Shown piece by piece: positions 24,784 through 32,903 of a stretch of DNA of 64,000 nt. This DNA is from Bin87 sp965203855 (GTDB taxonomy: Bacteria; Chloroflexota; Dehalococcoidia; Lucifugimonadales; UBA3495). Location: contig CBDBDN010000005.1 in NCBI GenBank assembly GCA_965203855.1, positions 1,054,001-1,118,000 on the forward strand. The letters are read 5' to 3'. Position numbers and translations under genes: made by a program. Each line of letters opens with the position of its first letter. Position 1 is the stretch's first letter. The notes under the pieces are model-generated. The model was given only the letters and a program-made list of their open reading frames with translations. It did no database searches and was not told the DNA's origin.

Positions 24784-25281
24784 ATGCGTATCCCCGGACA
24801 CCGCCGCAGCCAGGAACCCGACGTCGTCGGACAGCGGGCCGGCCTCTTTGCCGAATCCATCCGCGACGGCGATATGGATCTGGCCTGGTCAATGCTCTCC
24901 AAAGAAACCCGCGGGATGCGCCTCGGCGTCTGGGCTACCCGCAACAGCATTGATATGCAGGTGGCATACCGCGCCGCCTACGACGCCGGCCACCCGATGC
25001 GCCCCTCAATGCTGGACGATTTCCGCACTACCGTACTGCGCCTCTGGCCGCTAGAGGATCTTACCGACCTGGCCGCCGCGCCTACCCGCTATGTGGACGA
25101 TACCCATGCCTTCGTCTTTCTGCCCTTTGGCGTAACCGATGACGAAACCGTGGTGCAGCGCAGCCGCCTGATGTCCGGCCTGGTAATCCCCATGCTTTTG
25201 GAGGACGCCGCCTGGCAGGTTGACTTGCCCGGCTGGCGGTTTCTGAACAACGACAACCCGCCAGCGGACGGCAATGGCTAA
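24784..25281 (+). CDS. Hypothetical protein upstream of the HNH gene
   Basis: The 165-residue protein (ATG 24784) contains GLFAESIRDGDMDLAWSMLSKETRGMRLGVWATRNSIDM, a pattern seen in small SnoaL/NTF2-like or regulatory folds, and a C-terminal AWQVDLPGWRFLNND. No catalytic motif is clear. Its last bases overlap the HNH start (ATG 25274), so the two may be coexpressed. Confidence 0.6.
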   Translation: MRIPGHRRSQEPDVVGQRAGLFAESIRDGDMDLAWSMLSKETRGMRLGVWATRNSIDMQVAYRAAYDAGHPMRPSMLDDFRTTVLRLWPLEDLTDLAAAPTRYVDDTHAFVFLPFGVTDDETVVQRSRLMSGLVIPMLLEDAAWQVDLPGWRFLNNDNPPADGNG

Positions 25282-25573
25282 ACGGAGCGGCGGCGCAACC
25301 CGCTCACGGGGAAATTCTAACTCCCGGCAACGCTCCCGCTCCCGGCGCCGGATACCGGACGCTCCGGCCCGCCCTAACCATGAGCCGGACGAAAGCAGCC
25401 AGGCGTCCTACCCGCACCGCAGCCGGGATGACGACAACCGCTGCGCCCTGTGCCGCCGGGAAGTTGACCGCATTACCGTGCATCATCTGGTGCCGCGCGC
25501 CCGGGGCGGCAAGCACGGCCCCAAAGCGAACCTCTGCCCTACTTGCCATCGGCAGGTGCACGCTATGTTCTAG
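25274..25573 (+). CDS. HNH endonuclease, N-terminal part up to an in-frame TAG
   Basis: The frame opened at ATG 25274 has a basic Arg/Ser-rich head (about 45 residues) and an HNH core: CALCRREVDRITVHHLVPRARGGKHGPKANLCPTCHRQVHAMF. The HH, the Asn and the final His are the metal-finger residues, and two C-x-x-C pairs bind zinc. The frame then meets TAG at 25571-25573. The same frame continues without further stop to 25708 with a family-like C-terminus. Confidence 0.72.
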   Translation: MAKRSGGATRSRGNSNSRQRSRSRRRIPDAPARPNHEPDESSQASYPHRSRDDDNRCALCRREVDRITVHHLVPRARGGKHGPKANLCPTCHRQVHAMF

Positions 25574-25708
25574 GTTGCCACCCTGGCCGATGAGCTGCAC
25601 AGCGTAGAACTGCTGCGAGTGCATCCGCGCGTCGCCGGCTTTCTGCGCTGGATGATCCGGCAGCGCGGCGCCGCGTTCCCGGTGCGCCGGGCCAAAACCC
25701 GGGAATAG
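25574..25708 (+). pseudogene. C-terminal part of the HNH gene beyond the amber codon
   Basis: In the same frame after TAG 25571-25573, the 44 codons give VATLADELHSVELLRVHPRV followed by AGFLRWMIRQRGAAFPVRRAKTRE, then TAG at 25706-25708. HNH proteins of this subgroup normally have such a tail (L-x-(E/S)-LR-x-x-P-x-V-x-x-F-x-x-W-x-R) right after the QxHxxF finger, so the 300-base gene is a truncated form of a 144-residue one. Nonsense mutation, readthrough or a base-call error would all fit. Confidence 0.6.
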
Positions 25709-25776
25709 CGCCGCCAAGCGGACGATGCTATGCTGACATAGCGCCATCGCCCCACGCATCCCTTGCGGAAACCGAT

Positions 25777-26277
25777 ATGACTACTATGACTACACCGCCC
25801 CAATTCACCGCCTCGCAAATAACCGCCGCCATCCGCAGCGGCCTCGGCAACAGTCGGACGAATGCCCGGCTTTCCACCCGACGGGCCGCCGAGCGTTCTG
25901 CCGCCCACCGGAGCATACTGGCCCGTTACCGCCAGCACGCCCGGCATAGCCTTGACGATGGCGATTATCTGCAAGCTGCCGAGAAGTCTTGGGGCGCTTA
26001 CGCTCAAACCGTCAAAGCCATCGGCGCCGACCATCGCCTGCGTATCGCGCACCACGCCGGCATCGTAGCGGTCTCCAGCCGGCTGGCGTTGCTGGTTAGG
26101 GAATCCGACGCGACCGCTGGCAGCGCCTTGCGGTACGGATTAGCCATGGCGCGCAGTCTGCATCAGCACTTTTATGAAAACGACCTGCCGGATGACGAAG
26201 TGATTGAAGCCGCCGCCGATGTCGCAATCGCCATCGACTTGATGCAGCGGCTCTTTCCTGCCGAGCCGCCGGCCTGA
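25777..26277 (+). CDS. PaREP1-like HEPN-related protein A
   Basis: The 166-residue protein starts at ATG 25777 (MTTMTTPPQF), sharing the ACCGATATGACTAC upstream context with its paralogue. After a variable head it reads ARHSLDDGDYLQAAEKSWGAYAQTVKAIGADH and ends in LHQHFYENDLPDDEVIEAAADVAIAIDLMQRLF. The EKSWGA-x-xQTIKAI/LHQHFYEN pattern is that of the PaREP1/PaREP8 four-helix (HEPN-superfamily) proteins. No R-x(4-6)-H nuclease motif is visible, so it may be a non-catalytic partner. Confidence 0.68.
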   Translation: MTTMTTPPQFTASQITAAIRSGLGNSRTNARLSTRRAAERSAAHRSILARYRQHARHSLDDGDYLQAAEKSWGAYAQTVKAIGADHRLRIAHHAGIVAVSSRLALLVRESDATAGSALRYGLAMARSLHQHFYENDLPDDEVIEAAADVAIAIDLMQRLFPAEPPA

Positions 26278-26329
26278 ATGCCGCCAAAACGCAATATCCT
26301 GTTCCCGACCGGCTTACCGGAGAACCGAT

Positions 26330-26824
26330 ATGACTACGCCGCCGCGATTCACTCCCCAGCAAATAACCGCCGCCATCCGCAGCCAAACCGGGAGGGGCCG
26401 GCCGCCGACCGCCCTGGATCCTGGCGAAGCGGCGGACAAGGCGGCCGCTTACCGGGACAGCCTGGCCCATTACCGCCGCCACGCCCGGCAAAGTCTCGAT
26501 GACGGCGATTATCGGCAGGCCGCCGAAAAATCCTGGGGCGCCTATACCCAAACTATCAAGGCTATCGCCGCCGACCATCAATCGCTGATTCCCAGCCATT
26601 CCGGTATTATCCGCGCATCGGAACAGTTGACCAGGTTGGTTAGGGAATCCGGGTTGGGAGACCTCTCTCTGATATTAAATCGAGGTTTGGTCGCGGCGCG
26701 CGCTCTGCACCAGCATTTTTACGAAAATGATTTGCCGGCCGATGCCGTCGAAGTTGCAGTCGCTGACGTCGGCGCTGCGCTTGACCTGATGCAGCAGCTC
26801 TACCAGTCGGAACCGCCCCGATGA
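26330..26824 (+). CDS. PaREP1-like HEPN-related protein B
   Basis: The 164-residue tandem paralogue of the preceding gene (ATG 26330; MTTPPRFTPQQITAAIRS) shares the same order: ARQSLDDGDYRQAAEKSWGAYTQTIKAIAADH and LHQHFYENDLPADAV. The heads differ. The stop overlaps the FAD oxidoreductase start by four bases (ATGA). A third, shorter relative is encoded at 39083-39478. Confidence 0.68.
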   Translation: MTTPPRFTPQQITAAIRSQTGRGRPPTALDPGEAADKAAAYRDSLAHYRRHARQSLDDGDYRQAAEKSWGAYTQTIKAIAADHQSLIPSHSGIIRASEQLTRLVRESGLGDLSLILNRGLVAARALHQHFYENDLPADAVEVAVADVGAALDLMQQLYQSEPPR

Positions 26825-28053
26825 CGGCCAACGCAATAACAGCCAGCACCACCGAAACTGCCGATGTCGTCATCATCGGCGGCGGCGTGATGGGATGCAG
26901 CATCGCCTGCAACCTGGCCCTTACCGCCGGCGCGCATGGCCTGCGCCGCATTATCCTGCTGGAACGCGCTACGCTGGGCAGCGGCTCCACCGGACGCAGC
27001 AGCGCCGCCATCCGTATGCACTACTCCACCGCCGTCAATGCGGAAATGGCCTGGCGCAGCCTGCATATTTTCCGCAACTTCGCCGACATCATCGGCGGCC
27101 AGTGCGGCTACACCCAGACCGGCTATCTGGTGTTTGCCGGCCCGGATGACCGGGACGCTTTTCGCCGCAACATCGCTACGCAGCAGTCGGTGGGCGTGCG
27201 TACCGACATCATCAGCGCCGCCGATGCCGCCGCGCTGGCGCCCGGCTTTGCGGTTGACGATGCCGCCGCCATCGCCTACGAACCTTATTCCGGCCACGCC
27301 GACGCCTCCGGCACCGCCTACGCCTACGCTACCCGCGCCCGTGATGCGGGCGTGTCCATCCGGCTGCAAACGCCGGCCGCCGCCGTAGAAACTACCCTGG
27401 AGACTACCGCCGACGGCAGCCGGGTGGCCGGCGTCCGCACCGCCGACGGGCAGCGCATCGCCGCCGGCATTGCTGTGATTGCCACCGGCCCCTGGTCCGC
27501 CCGGTTCCTGGCGCAGCACGGCATCAGCGTTCCTTTGGCCGCTACCCGGCACGAAGTGCTGCATTTTCGCCGTCCTCTGGACGCCGTGCCGCACCATCCC
27601 GGCGGCGCCGACATTGCCAACCGCATCTATTTCCGCCCGGAGGGAACGGATTTGACGCTGGTAGGCAACGGCAACCACTCCGACATCGTGGACGACCCGG
27701 AAGTATTCGCCCCGCGCGCCAGCCCGTCTTTTATCGTCGACATCTGGCAGCGTCTCGCCCGCCGCATCCCGCCCATCGCTGATGCCGAACTGGCGGCGGG
27801 CTACGCCGGCCTGTACACTAATACCCCCGACTCCCATCCGATTCTGGATCGCATTGACGGCATAGATGGCTTGTATCTGTGCACCGGGTTCAGCGGACAC
27901 GGCTTCAAGCTTTCGCCAATAGTGGGCGTTTTGATGGCCGAGCTGATTGGCCGAGGCCGGGCTGTTACAATGGACATTGCTCCGCTGCGCCTTTCCCGGT
28001 TCGCCGCGGGCAATCTGAACCCCGCCGGCTACGGGTTTGATGTGCTGGCCTGA
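26821..28053 (+). CDS. FAD-dependent oxidoreductase of the DAO/DadA family
   Basis: The 410-residue protein starts at ATG 26821. The dinucleotide motif VVIIGGGVMGCSIACNLAL begins near residue 16, followed by ERATLGSGSTGRSSAAIRMHY, the R-x-G-x-S-x-x(A/S) pattern of glycine/sarcosine oxidases and D-amino-acid dehydrogenases. ATGPWSARF and the C-terminal GLYTNTPDSHPILDRIDGIDGLYLCTGFSGHGFKLSP complete the FAD fold. It probably oxidises an amine or amino acid. Coupling to the PaREP1 gene is positional only. Confidence 0.88.
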   Translation: MTANAITASTTETADVVIIGGGVMGCSIACNLALTAGAHGLRRIILLERATLGSGSTGRSSAAIRMHYSTAVNAEMAWRSLHIFRNFADIIGGQCGYTQTGYLVFAGPDDRDAFRRNIATQQSVGVRTDIISAADAAALAPGFAVDDAAAIAYEPYSGHADASGTAYAYATRARDAGVSIRLQTPAAAVETTLETTADGSRVAGVRTADGQRIAAGIAVIATGPWSARFLAQHGISVPLAATRHEVLHFRRPLDAVPHHPGGADIANRIYFRPEGTDLTLVGNGNHSDIVDDPEVFAPRASPSFIVDIWQRLARRIPPIADAELAAGYAGLYTNTPDSHPILDRIDGIDGLYLCTGFSGHGFKLSPIVGVLMAELIGRGRAVTMDIAPLRLSRFAAGNLNPAGYGFDVLA

Positions 28054-28152
28054 CCGGGATACCCGACCGTCAACCGTCATTCCGGCGCAAGCCGCAATCC
28101 GGGTCTCGTCCGTAAAACCTTCGCATCCGTAAAACCCTCGCAAAGGACTGTG

Positions 28153-29097
28153 ATGACCGCCGCCGCCGTATCCGTATCCGGCCTCAGCAAGCATTTTGGC
28201 CGGGTGCGCGCCGTTGACGATGTAACGCTGGACATTCCGCAAGGCAGCGTGTACGGGCTGCTGGGCCCCAACGGCTCCGGCAAGACCACGCTGCTGTCAA
28301 TGCTGACCGGTTTCCTGCGCCCTACCGCCGGCGCCATCACCCTGCTGGGGCAGCCCGGCCCGGACGGACACCGCGCCGCCCTGACGCGCACCGGCGCCTT
28401 GATTGAACGCCCCACTTTCTGGCCCTATCTTTCCGTCCGCAACAACCTGCGCTGCTTGCAGGGCGTCTATGCCTCCGGCGGCGGCGCAGCCGAAATCGAC
28501 CGGCTGCTGGACACCGTCGGATTGGACGGCGCGGCGTCCGGGCGCAAGTTTGGCGCCTGCTCCACCGGAATGAAGCAGCGGCTGGGCATTGCGGCCACTT
28601 TGCTCGGCAGCCCGACGCTGCTGATACTGGACGAACCGACTAACGGCCTGGATCCGGCCGGCATCGTGGAAATCCGCGAACTGATACGCACTCTGGCCGC
28701 CGACGAGCCGCGCACTATTATCCTGGCCAGTCATCTGCTCAACGAAGTAGAGCAGGTCTGCGACCGCGTCGGCGTGATGGCGCGGGGCCGCCTGCTCTAC
28801 TCCGGCCCGGTAGCCGAAATGGGCGCCCCGCCGCAAGTACACATCCGCACTACCGACGACGACCGCGCCGCCGTCCTGCTGCGCCAGGCCGGCTGGGAAA
28901 TCGCCGTCCAGTCCGCCGACGGACTTGAAATCGCCGCTGCGCCGGGCCGGGAATGGGAAATTACCCGCGATTTAGCCAACGCCGGCGTTTATGTCAGCGC
29001 AATGCAGCCCATCGGCGGCGGCCTGGAAGCCGGCTTCATGGAAGTTACCGGCGAATCGAATGGAGATGCGGATGCGGATGCCGCAAGCGCAGCCTAG
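28153..29097 (+). CDS. ABC transporter ATP-binding protein (BcrA-like) without a permease
   Basis: I take ATG 28153 (a GTG immediately before is also possible), with AAAGGA upstream. The protein has Walker A GLLGPNGSGKTTLLSML, the signature STGMKQRLGIAATLL typical of BcrA-type exporters, and Walker B LLILDEPTNGLDPAG with H-loop LASHLLNEVEQ. It would power an export or drug-resistance system. The C-terminal extension after about residue 220 is longer than in basic ATPases. The expected membrane subunit downstream is decayed. Confidence 0.88.
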   Translation: MTAAAVSVSGLSKHFGRVRAVDDVTLDIPQGSVYGLLGPNGSGKTTLLSMLTGFLRPTAGAITLLGQPGPDGHRAALTRTGALIERPTFWPYLSVRNNLRCLQGVYASGGGAAEIDRLLDTVGLDGAASGRKFGACSTGMKQRLGIAATLLGSPTLLILDEPTNGLDPAGIVEIRELIRTLAADEPRTIILASHLLNEVEQVCDRVGVMARGRLLYSGPVAEMGAPPQVHIRTTDDDRAAVLLRQAGWEIAVQSADGLEIAAAPGREWEITRDLANAGVYVSAMQPIGGGLEAGFMEVTGESNGDADADAASAA

Positions 29098-29118
29098 CCT
29101 AGTCTCTAGCCTAGTTTA

Positions 29119-29229
29119 ATGATGACGCACGCCGTCGCGCCTTTCATCACTGCGCTGCGCTGGGAATGGTTCTGCCTTTGCCGCCGGCAGCGCGGTCCTG
29201 CATTGCCCCGTTCGTCGGCCTGTCGCTAA
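29119..29229 (+). pseudogene. N-terminal remnant of an ABC permease
   Basis: ATG 29119 opens MMTHAVAPFITALRWEWFCL followed by CRRQRGPALPRSSACR and TAA. The first 25 residues look like the start of an ABC-2 permease (Ala-Pro-Phe-x-x-Ala-Leu-Arg-x-Glu-Trp then a basic patch before the first membrane segment), but no hydrophobic segment follows. This fits a permease gene truncated by a deletion. Confidence 0.5.
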
Positions 29230-29436
29230 CGCTGCTAACCCGCTGGGATTTGCCGGGCGGCGGCGGATAGCGGAATGCCCCGCGCAACGGCAGCAGTATC
29301 GGAAAGCCCGCCGGCGGGTTATCATAATGCGCGCGCTGCATTGCTCCGACTGGACAACGGGTCGCAGACGAAAACGGCGCACCGCGCAAATCGCAAACCA
29401 ACACAATGCCGGCGCAATGCCGGGGAGGTAAATCCG

Positions 29437-29871
29437 ATGGCCGAATACATACCCTCAACCCGCGATTGGGTGCGGGAGCAAGTGGAACTTTACGAAAGCA
29501 GCGGCGGCACGCAGGGAACTACTCTGCGCGACACCGGCCGGCCCGTCATCATCGTAACCAACCGCGGCAACCAGTCCGGTGCCATCCGCAAGACGCCGCT
29601 GATGCGCGTCAAGGACGGCGACAACTATGTGCTGGTCGGTTCGCAGGGCGGCGCTCCGAAAAACCCGGTATGGGTCTATAACCTGCGCGCCGACGCCGGC
29701 GTGGAAATCCAGGACGAAACCGTAGTACAGCAGATGCGCGTCCGCGAAGTATCCGACGCCGCCGAGCGCGCCCGCCTGTGGGAACTGGCGGTAGCCGCGT
29801 TCCCGCCCTACGCCGAATACCAGCAGCGCACCACCCGCGCCATCCCGGTGTTCGTCGCCGAGCCGGCGTAG
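29437..29871 (+). CDS. Deazaflavin (F420)-dependent nitroreductase, Ddn-like
   Basis: The start is ATG 29437 with GGGGAGGT seven bases upstream. The 144-residue protein is Ddn-like: REQVELYESSGGTQG, the RPVIIVTNRGNQSGAIRKTPLMRVKDGDNYVLVGSQGGAPKNPVWVYNLRAD block that holds the F420 site, and a conserved AAFPPYAEYQQRTTR-x-IPVFV end. It reduces nitro or quinone-like substrates with F420H2. Together with the LLM enzyme it argues that F420 is made by this organism. Confidence 0.9.
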   Translation: MAEYIPSTRDWVREQVELYESSGGTQGTTLRDTGRPVIIVTNRGNQSGAIRKTPLMRVKDGDNYVLVGSQGGAPKNPVWVYNLRADAGVEIQDETVVQQMRVREVSDAAERARLWELAVAAFPPYAEYQQRTTRAIPVFVAEPA

Positions 29872-29916
29872 TCAATCCCAGCCCGCCGCCGCGCTGCGGC
29901 GGGATTAGCGAAAGGG

Positions 29917-30855
29917 TTAGTCGTCAAAGGGCGGGGCAAAGCCGGCTTTGCCCTCGCCCAGCTGCGGCAGCATATCCCGCAACACGCCGAAAACCATAGC
30001 GTAATGTTCCAGGTAGGCATCCTGGAACGACGCCCGGTCGCAGCCCAACTTTGTGGTCATCAAGTCAAAGGCTTGGTCGCGGGTGCCGGCCAGAAACTTG
30101 CCGCGCCGAAAATGGAACGGCTGGGCAATGAACTTCGGCACTCCGGTATCCAGCAAGGCATCGGCAAAAGCGTATGGGCTGCTGACCAGTAGCAACGGCG
30201 TCATCGTGATGCAGGTTGCGACGCCAGCATTCTGCACGCTGCCGACGCCCCGCAACCGGGCCGGATTGGACGGGCAGAACGGCTCAAAGGTGCGTCGGAT
30301 GTCCTCGTCATCAGTCGTAACCGTCATATTGATCTGGACTCGCCCTCCGTTGTCCTCGATCTTCTGGAACAGGTCGCAGTCGCGGGCCACCAGCGGACTG
30401 CGGGTTTGCACGACCAGCTTGGGCTTGTGCCGTTCCGCCAGCACTTCCAGAATGCCGCGTGTAAGACGCAGCTCACGCTCAATGGGTTGGTAGGGGTCAG
30501 TTACGCTACTCATATAGATGAGCTTGCCGTCCAGCCGGCCGGGCTTGCGCTTTTGCATCAACTCAACAGCATTTTCCTTGACGGCAACCCAGTGGCCCCA
30601 AGAATCGCGCTTGGCAACATCGCGGCTGAAAAATGCCGCGTAGCAATAGGTGCAACCGAAAGAACAGCCGCTGTACGGGTTCAGCGTAAAGTTGTAGGCG
30701 TCCATAAAGCCGGTGGGCTTGGTCAGCAGCTGCGCGGTGGACGCATAGGCAACGGAGGTTTCGCCGATGCGGACGGGGCGCAACACATCAGCGGTAGCGG
30801 TGGTGGAAATGCTATCAGCGGATGCGAATAGCGAGGATTGGTAGGAGGGGCGCAT
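29917..30855 (-). CDS. SPL-like radical SAM protein (Rv2578c family)
   Basis: I start at ATG 30855 (MRPSYQSSLF); the longer ORF would overlap the upstream gene by about 100 bases. The 312-residue protein has the cluster motif NPYSGCSFGCTYCYAAF (C-x(3)-C-x(2)-C), a conserved IYMSSVTDPYQPIERELRLTRGILEVL and VVQTRSPLVARD. This matches the SPL family radical SAM proteins and Rv2578c-like proteins; true spore photoproduct lyase is unlikely in this lineage. The gene is 44 bases downstream of the methyltransferase-like gene on the same strand and probably in one operon. Confidence 0.82.
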   Translation of the reverse strand: MRPSYQSSLFASADSISTTATADVLRPVRIGETSVAYASTAQLLTKPTGFMDAYNFTLNPYSGCSFGCTYCYAAFFSRDVAKRDSWGHWVAVKENAVELMQKRKPGRLDGKLIYMSSVTDPYQPIERELRLTRGILEVLAERHKPKLVVQTRSPLVARDCDLFQKIEDNGGRVQINMTVTTDDEDIRRTFEPFCPSNPARLRGVGSVQNAGVATCITMTPLLLVSSPYAFADALLDTGVPKFIAQPFHFRRGKFLAGTRDQAFDLMTTKLGCDRASFQDAYLEHYAMVFGVLRDMLPQLGEGKAGFAPPFDD

Positions 30856-30899
30856 AATGCGGCAGGGTTCCTTGGGATGGTTAGCCCGGTGTAGTGCGG

Positions 30900-32159
30900 T
30901 TAGAACGGCAAGTCGTCCACATCGCCAAATGCGGCGTAATTCCGTTGGTAAGTCAACACTGCGGTGCTGGTAGGTCGCCAGAACAAGCCGGCTTGCACCC
31001 AAGCGTGCTCAAAGACTCCCCAACGAAGGCCGACTTCTCCTGTCTTTACTGCCCTACGTTCTCTGTGGTCAAACAGGAATTCATAGCTGCTACCCTGCGT
31101 TAGGAAATAAGGCGGCAGGGCGTCCGTTCCCTTGAAAGGCGATATGCGCTTTGCTATCTGGACGCTAGGGGAGTTATCAGAACTGCCCCAGCAGGTTAGC
31201 AGGCCATTCACTGGCCGATGCTTGCTGTGTAAGGTTTGCAATGCCTGCCGAAGGGTATCACCATTCTGCTCATAGACTCCATGCAGGCAGCTCAACCAGC
31301 ATTCACCGTTGCGATTCGGAACCGTATCAGCCCGTATAAAGGTTTGGGTCTTGATACGCTGGCACGCTTCTGCGACTGCCGTCAGCTTATCATCGTCGCT
31401 AACGACGTCAATAAAGCGATCCCAAGCCTTTTGCCCGGCTTGTAGCATCTTCGGGTTGATGTCAATGGAATCAACAACCATTTCCTGGATGTTTTCGCTC
31501 CGAGTTAACGCCTCGGCTACTGCGATTGCGGCGCCGAACTGCATTGCCAAAGTGCCGGCGGCCAAATCCACAATATGCAGCCGCTCATTGTCGCTAATCA
31601 TCATCTTGCCGGAATTGCCCGACTGTACCATCTGATTGATGACGGCGTGCGCTAGGCCGACGTGCGATGCGTGATATTGGAGGAGATAAGCGGCGGCGGC
31701 GATGTCGTCGTTGTAATCAGGCATCCGCAAGCTGCCCAATGCGGACCGCATAGCGGCGGCAGTCTGGCTAACTTTGTCAATTCGTTCACTTTGCGACAAT
31801 CCGGCAAGTTGCGGTTCTGCAAATGCGGCGTTAAGCGTGTCATCAGCGGCCTTTGCGATCGCATAGTCCAACGCCTTGACCAGGGCATCCCGGTCATAAG
31901 GCGGCAACCGCCGTTGTTGCCGCTGCGCCCTTTCCTGATGCTGGCGCGGCGGTTCTGCGGTAGTCCTTGAGCCGGTCGGCCTTGCGCTAGAGCTGCTAGC
32001 GGTTGACCGCTGCTCCTGATGCCGATAGGCGTTCTGCCCCCGCTTTTGCCGGCTTTTCTTATCTTTACGCTTTTTGATGGCAACGCCGATTGCACCGGCC
32101 GCCGCCGCAACTCCGGCCGCCGCGCCGATAGCGATGGCTGGTATTAGAAAAACTGGCAT
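30900..32159 (-). CDS. Membrane-anchored methyltransferase-like protein
   Basis: I start at ATG 32159 (MPVFLIPAIAIGA), after a GGAGA. The 419-residue protein has an N-terminal membrane segment (about residues 4-27), a basic linker (KKRKDKKSRQKRG), a Gln/Arg-rich region to about 90, and a core with LHIVDLAAGTLAMQFGAAIAVAEA and SIDINPKMLQAG. The VDLAAGT and (D)SIDIN elements look like motifs I and II of a SAM-dependent Rossmann methyltransferase. The C-terminal part with WLSCLHGVYEQN has two Cys and no known match. Target unknown; linked to the radical SAM gene. Confidence 0.62.
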   Translation of the reverse strand: MPVFLIPAIAIGAAAGVAAAAGAIGVAIKKRKDKKSRQKRGQNAYRHQEQRSTASSSSARPTGSRTTAEPPRQHQERAQRQQRRLPPYDRDALVKALDYAIAKAADDTLNAAFAEPQLAGLSQSERIDKVSQTAAAMRSALGSLRMPDYNDDIAAAAYLLQYHASHVGLAHAVINQMVQSGNSGKMMISDNERLHIVDLAAGTLAMQFGAAIAVAEALTRSENIQEMVVDSIDINPKMLQAGQKAWDRFIDVVSDDDKLTAVAEACQRIKTQTFIRADTVPNRNGECWLSCLHGVYEQNGDTLRQALQTLHSKHRPVNGLLTCWGSSDNSPSVQIAKRISPFKGTDALPPYFLTQGSSYEFLFDHRERRAVKTGEVGLRWGVFEHAWVQAGLFWRPTSTAVLTYQRNYAAFGDVDDLPF

Positions 32160-32515
32160 AACTATTTCTCCATTGAGAGGGGCGTTAGTAAAGTGGATAA
32201 GCGTCTGCGACAAGCGGGGCACTGTAGTTGAGAACCTCGGAGTATAGATTGTAGCCATTGCCGTGGCGGCGGGCAAGAGCGGCGGTCAAACGCCCGCGGC
32301 GCCGCGGGCAGTATCGTTAGCGGCGGCCATTGATTGATTGCCCGAAAAGCATTCCCCAAAATCGTTGCTTGCCGCCGCCTTTGGCAGTATAGTAAAGGGC
32401 GGTTTAGTTTGCCGCCGGTTTGCCTTCCCGCCTGCTGGATACGCTGATCTCGACGAATCGAACCAATCGCACTATTACAGCACAGCGTCCAACCCGTTTG
32501 GCCGGAGGATTTATC
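32160..32515. other. Intergenic region with an 18-bp perfect palindrome
   Basis: No ORF with coding features is visible. GCCCGCGGCGCCGCGGGC (32292-32309) is a perfect palindrome, possibly an operator or divergent-termination site between the minus-strand methyltransferase-like gene and the plus-strand Zn-ribbon gene. No T-tract follows. Nothing else stands out. Confidence 0.4.
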
Positions 32516-32824
32516 GTGGCTCTTTCCGACATTACCCTGGTGTGCAGCGACTGCGGCGCCGAATTCCCCTTTACCGTGGGCGAGCAGGAGTTCTACGCCT
32601 CCCGCGGCTTCACCAACTACCCCAAGCGCTGCGAAAACTGCCGCCGCGCCCGCCGCAGCCAGCAGCCCCGCGACGGCGGCGGTGGCGGCGGCTACGGCGC
32701 GCCCCGCGAAGCCTTCCCCATCAATTGCAGCAACTGCGGCATCGAGGCTACCGTGCCCTTCCGTCCGCGCGGCGACCGCCCCGTCTATTGCAACGACTGC
32801 TTCTCCCAGATGCGTAACTCGTAA
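32516..32824 (+). CDS. Zinc-ribbon protein with a CxxC-x17-CxxC domain
   Basis: The GTG at 32516 is the best start: GGAGG (32504-32508) is 7 bases upstream. The 102-residue protein has a first zinc ribbon (LVCSDCGAEFPFTVGEQEFYASRGFTNYPKRCENCR), a Gly/Arg linker, and a second pair CSNCGIEATVPFRPRGDRPVYCNDC. The 17 residues between the two C-x-x-C pairs match the CxxC-x17-CxxC domain. Such proteins occur in Chloroflexota and candidate phyla; a nucleic-acid-binding role is likely but undefined. Confidence 0.85.
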   Translation: MALSDITLVCSDCGAEFPFTVGEQEFYASRGFTNYPKRCENCRRARRSQQPRDGGGGGGYGAPREAFPINCSNCGIEATVPFRPRGDRPVYCNDCFSQMRNS

Positions 32825-32903
32825 CCCCCACCCTGCCCCAACCGCCGCCGCTCGGCCGGCGCGCCGCTTCCGGCGCCCCGGCCGGCCGGATGGCTAATCT
32901 ACG

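Noticed and set aside
26800..28242. 480-residue open frame on the minus strand
   Set aside because: It is antisense to the FAD oxidoreductase; repetitive Gly/Ala-rich sequence without motifs.
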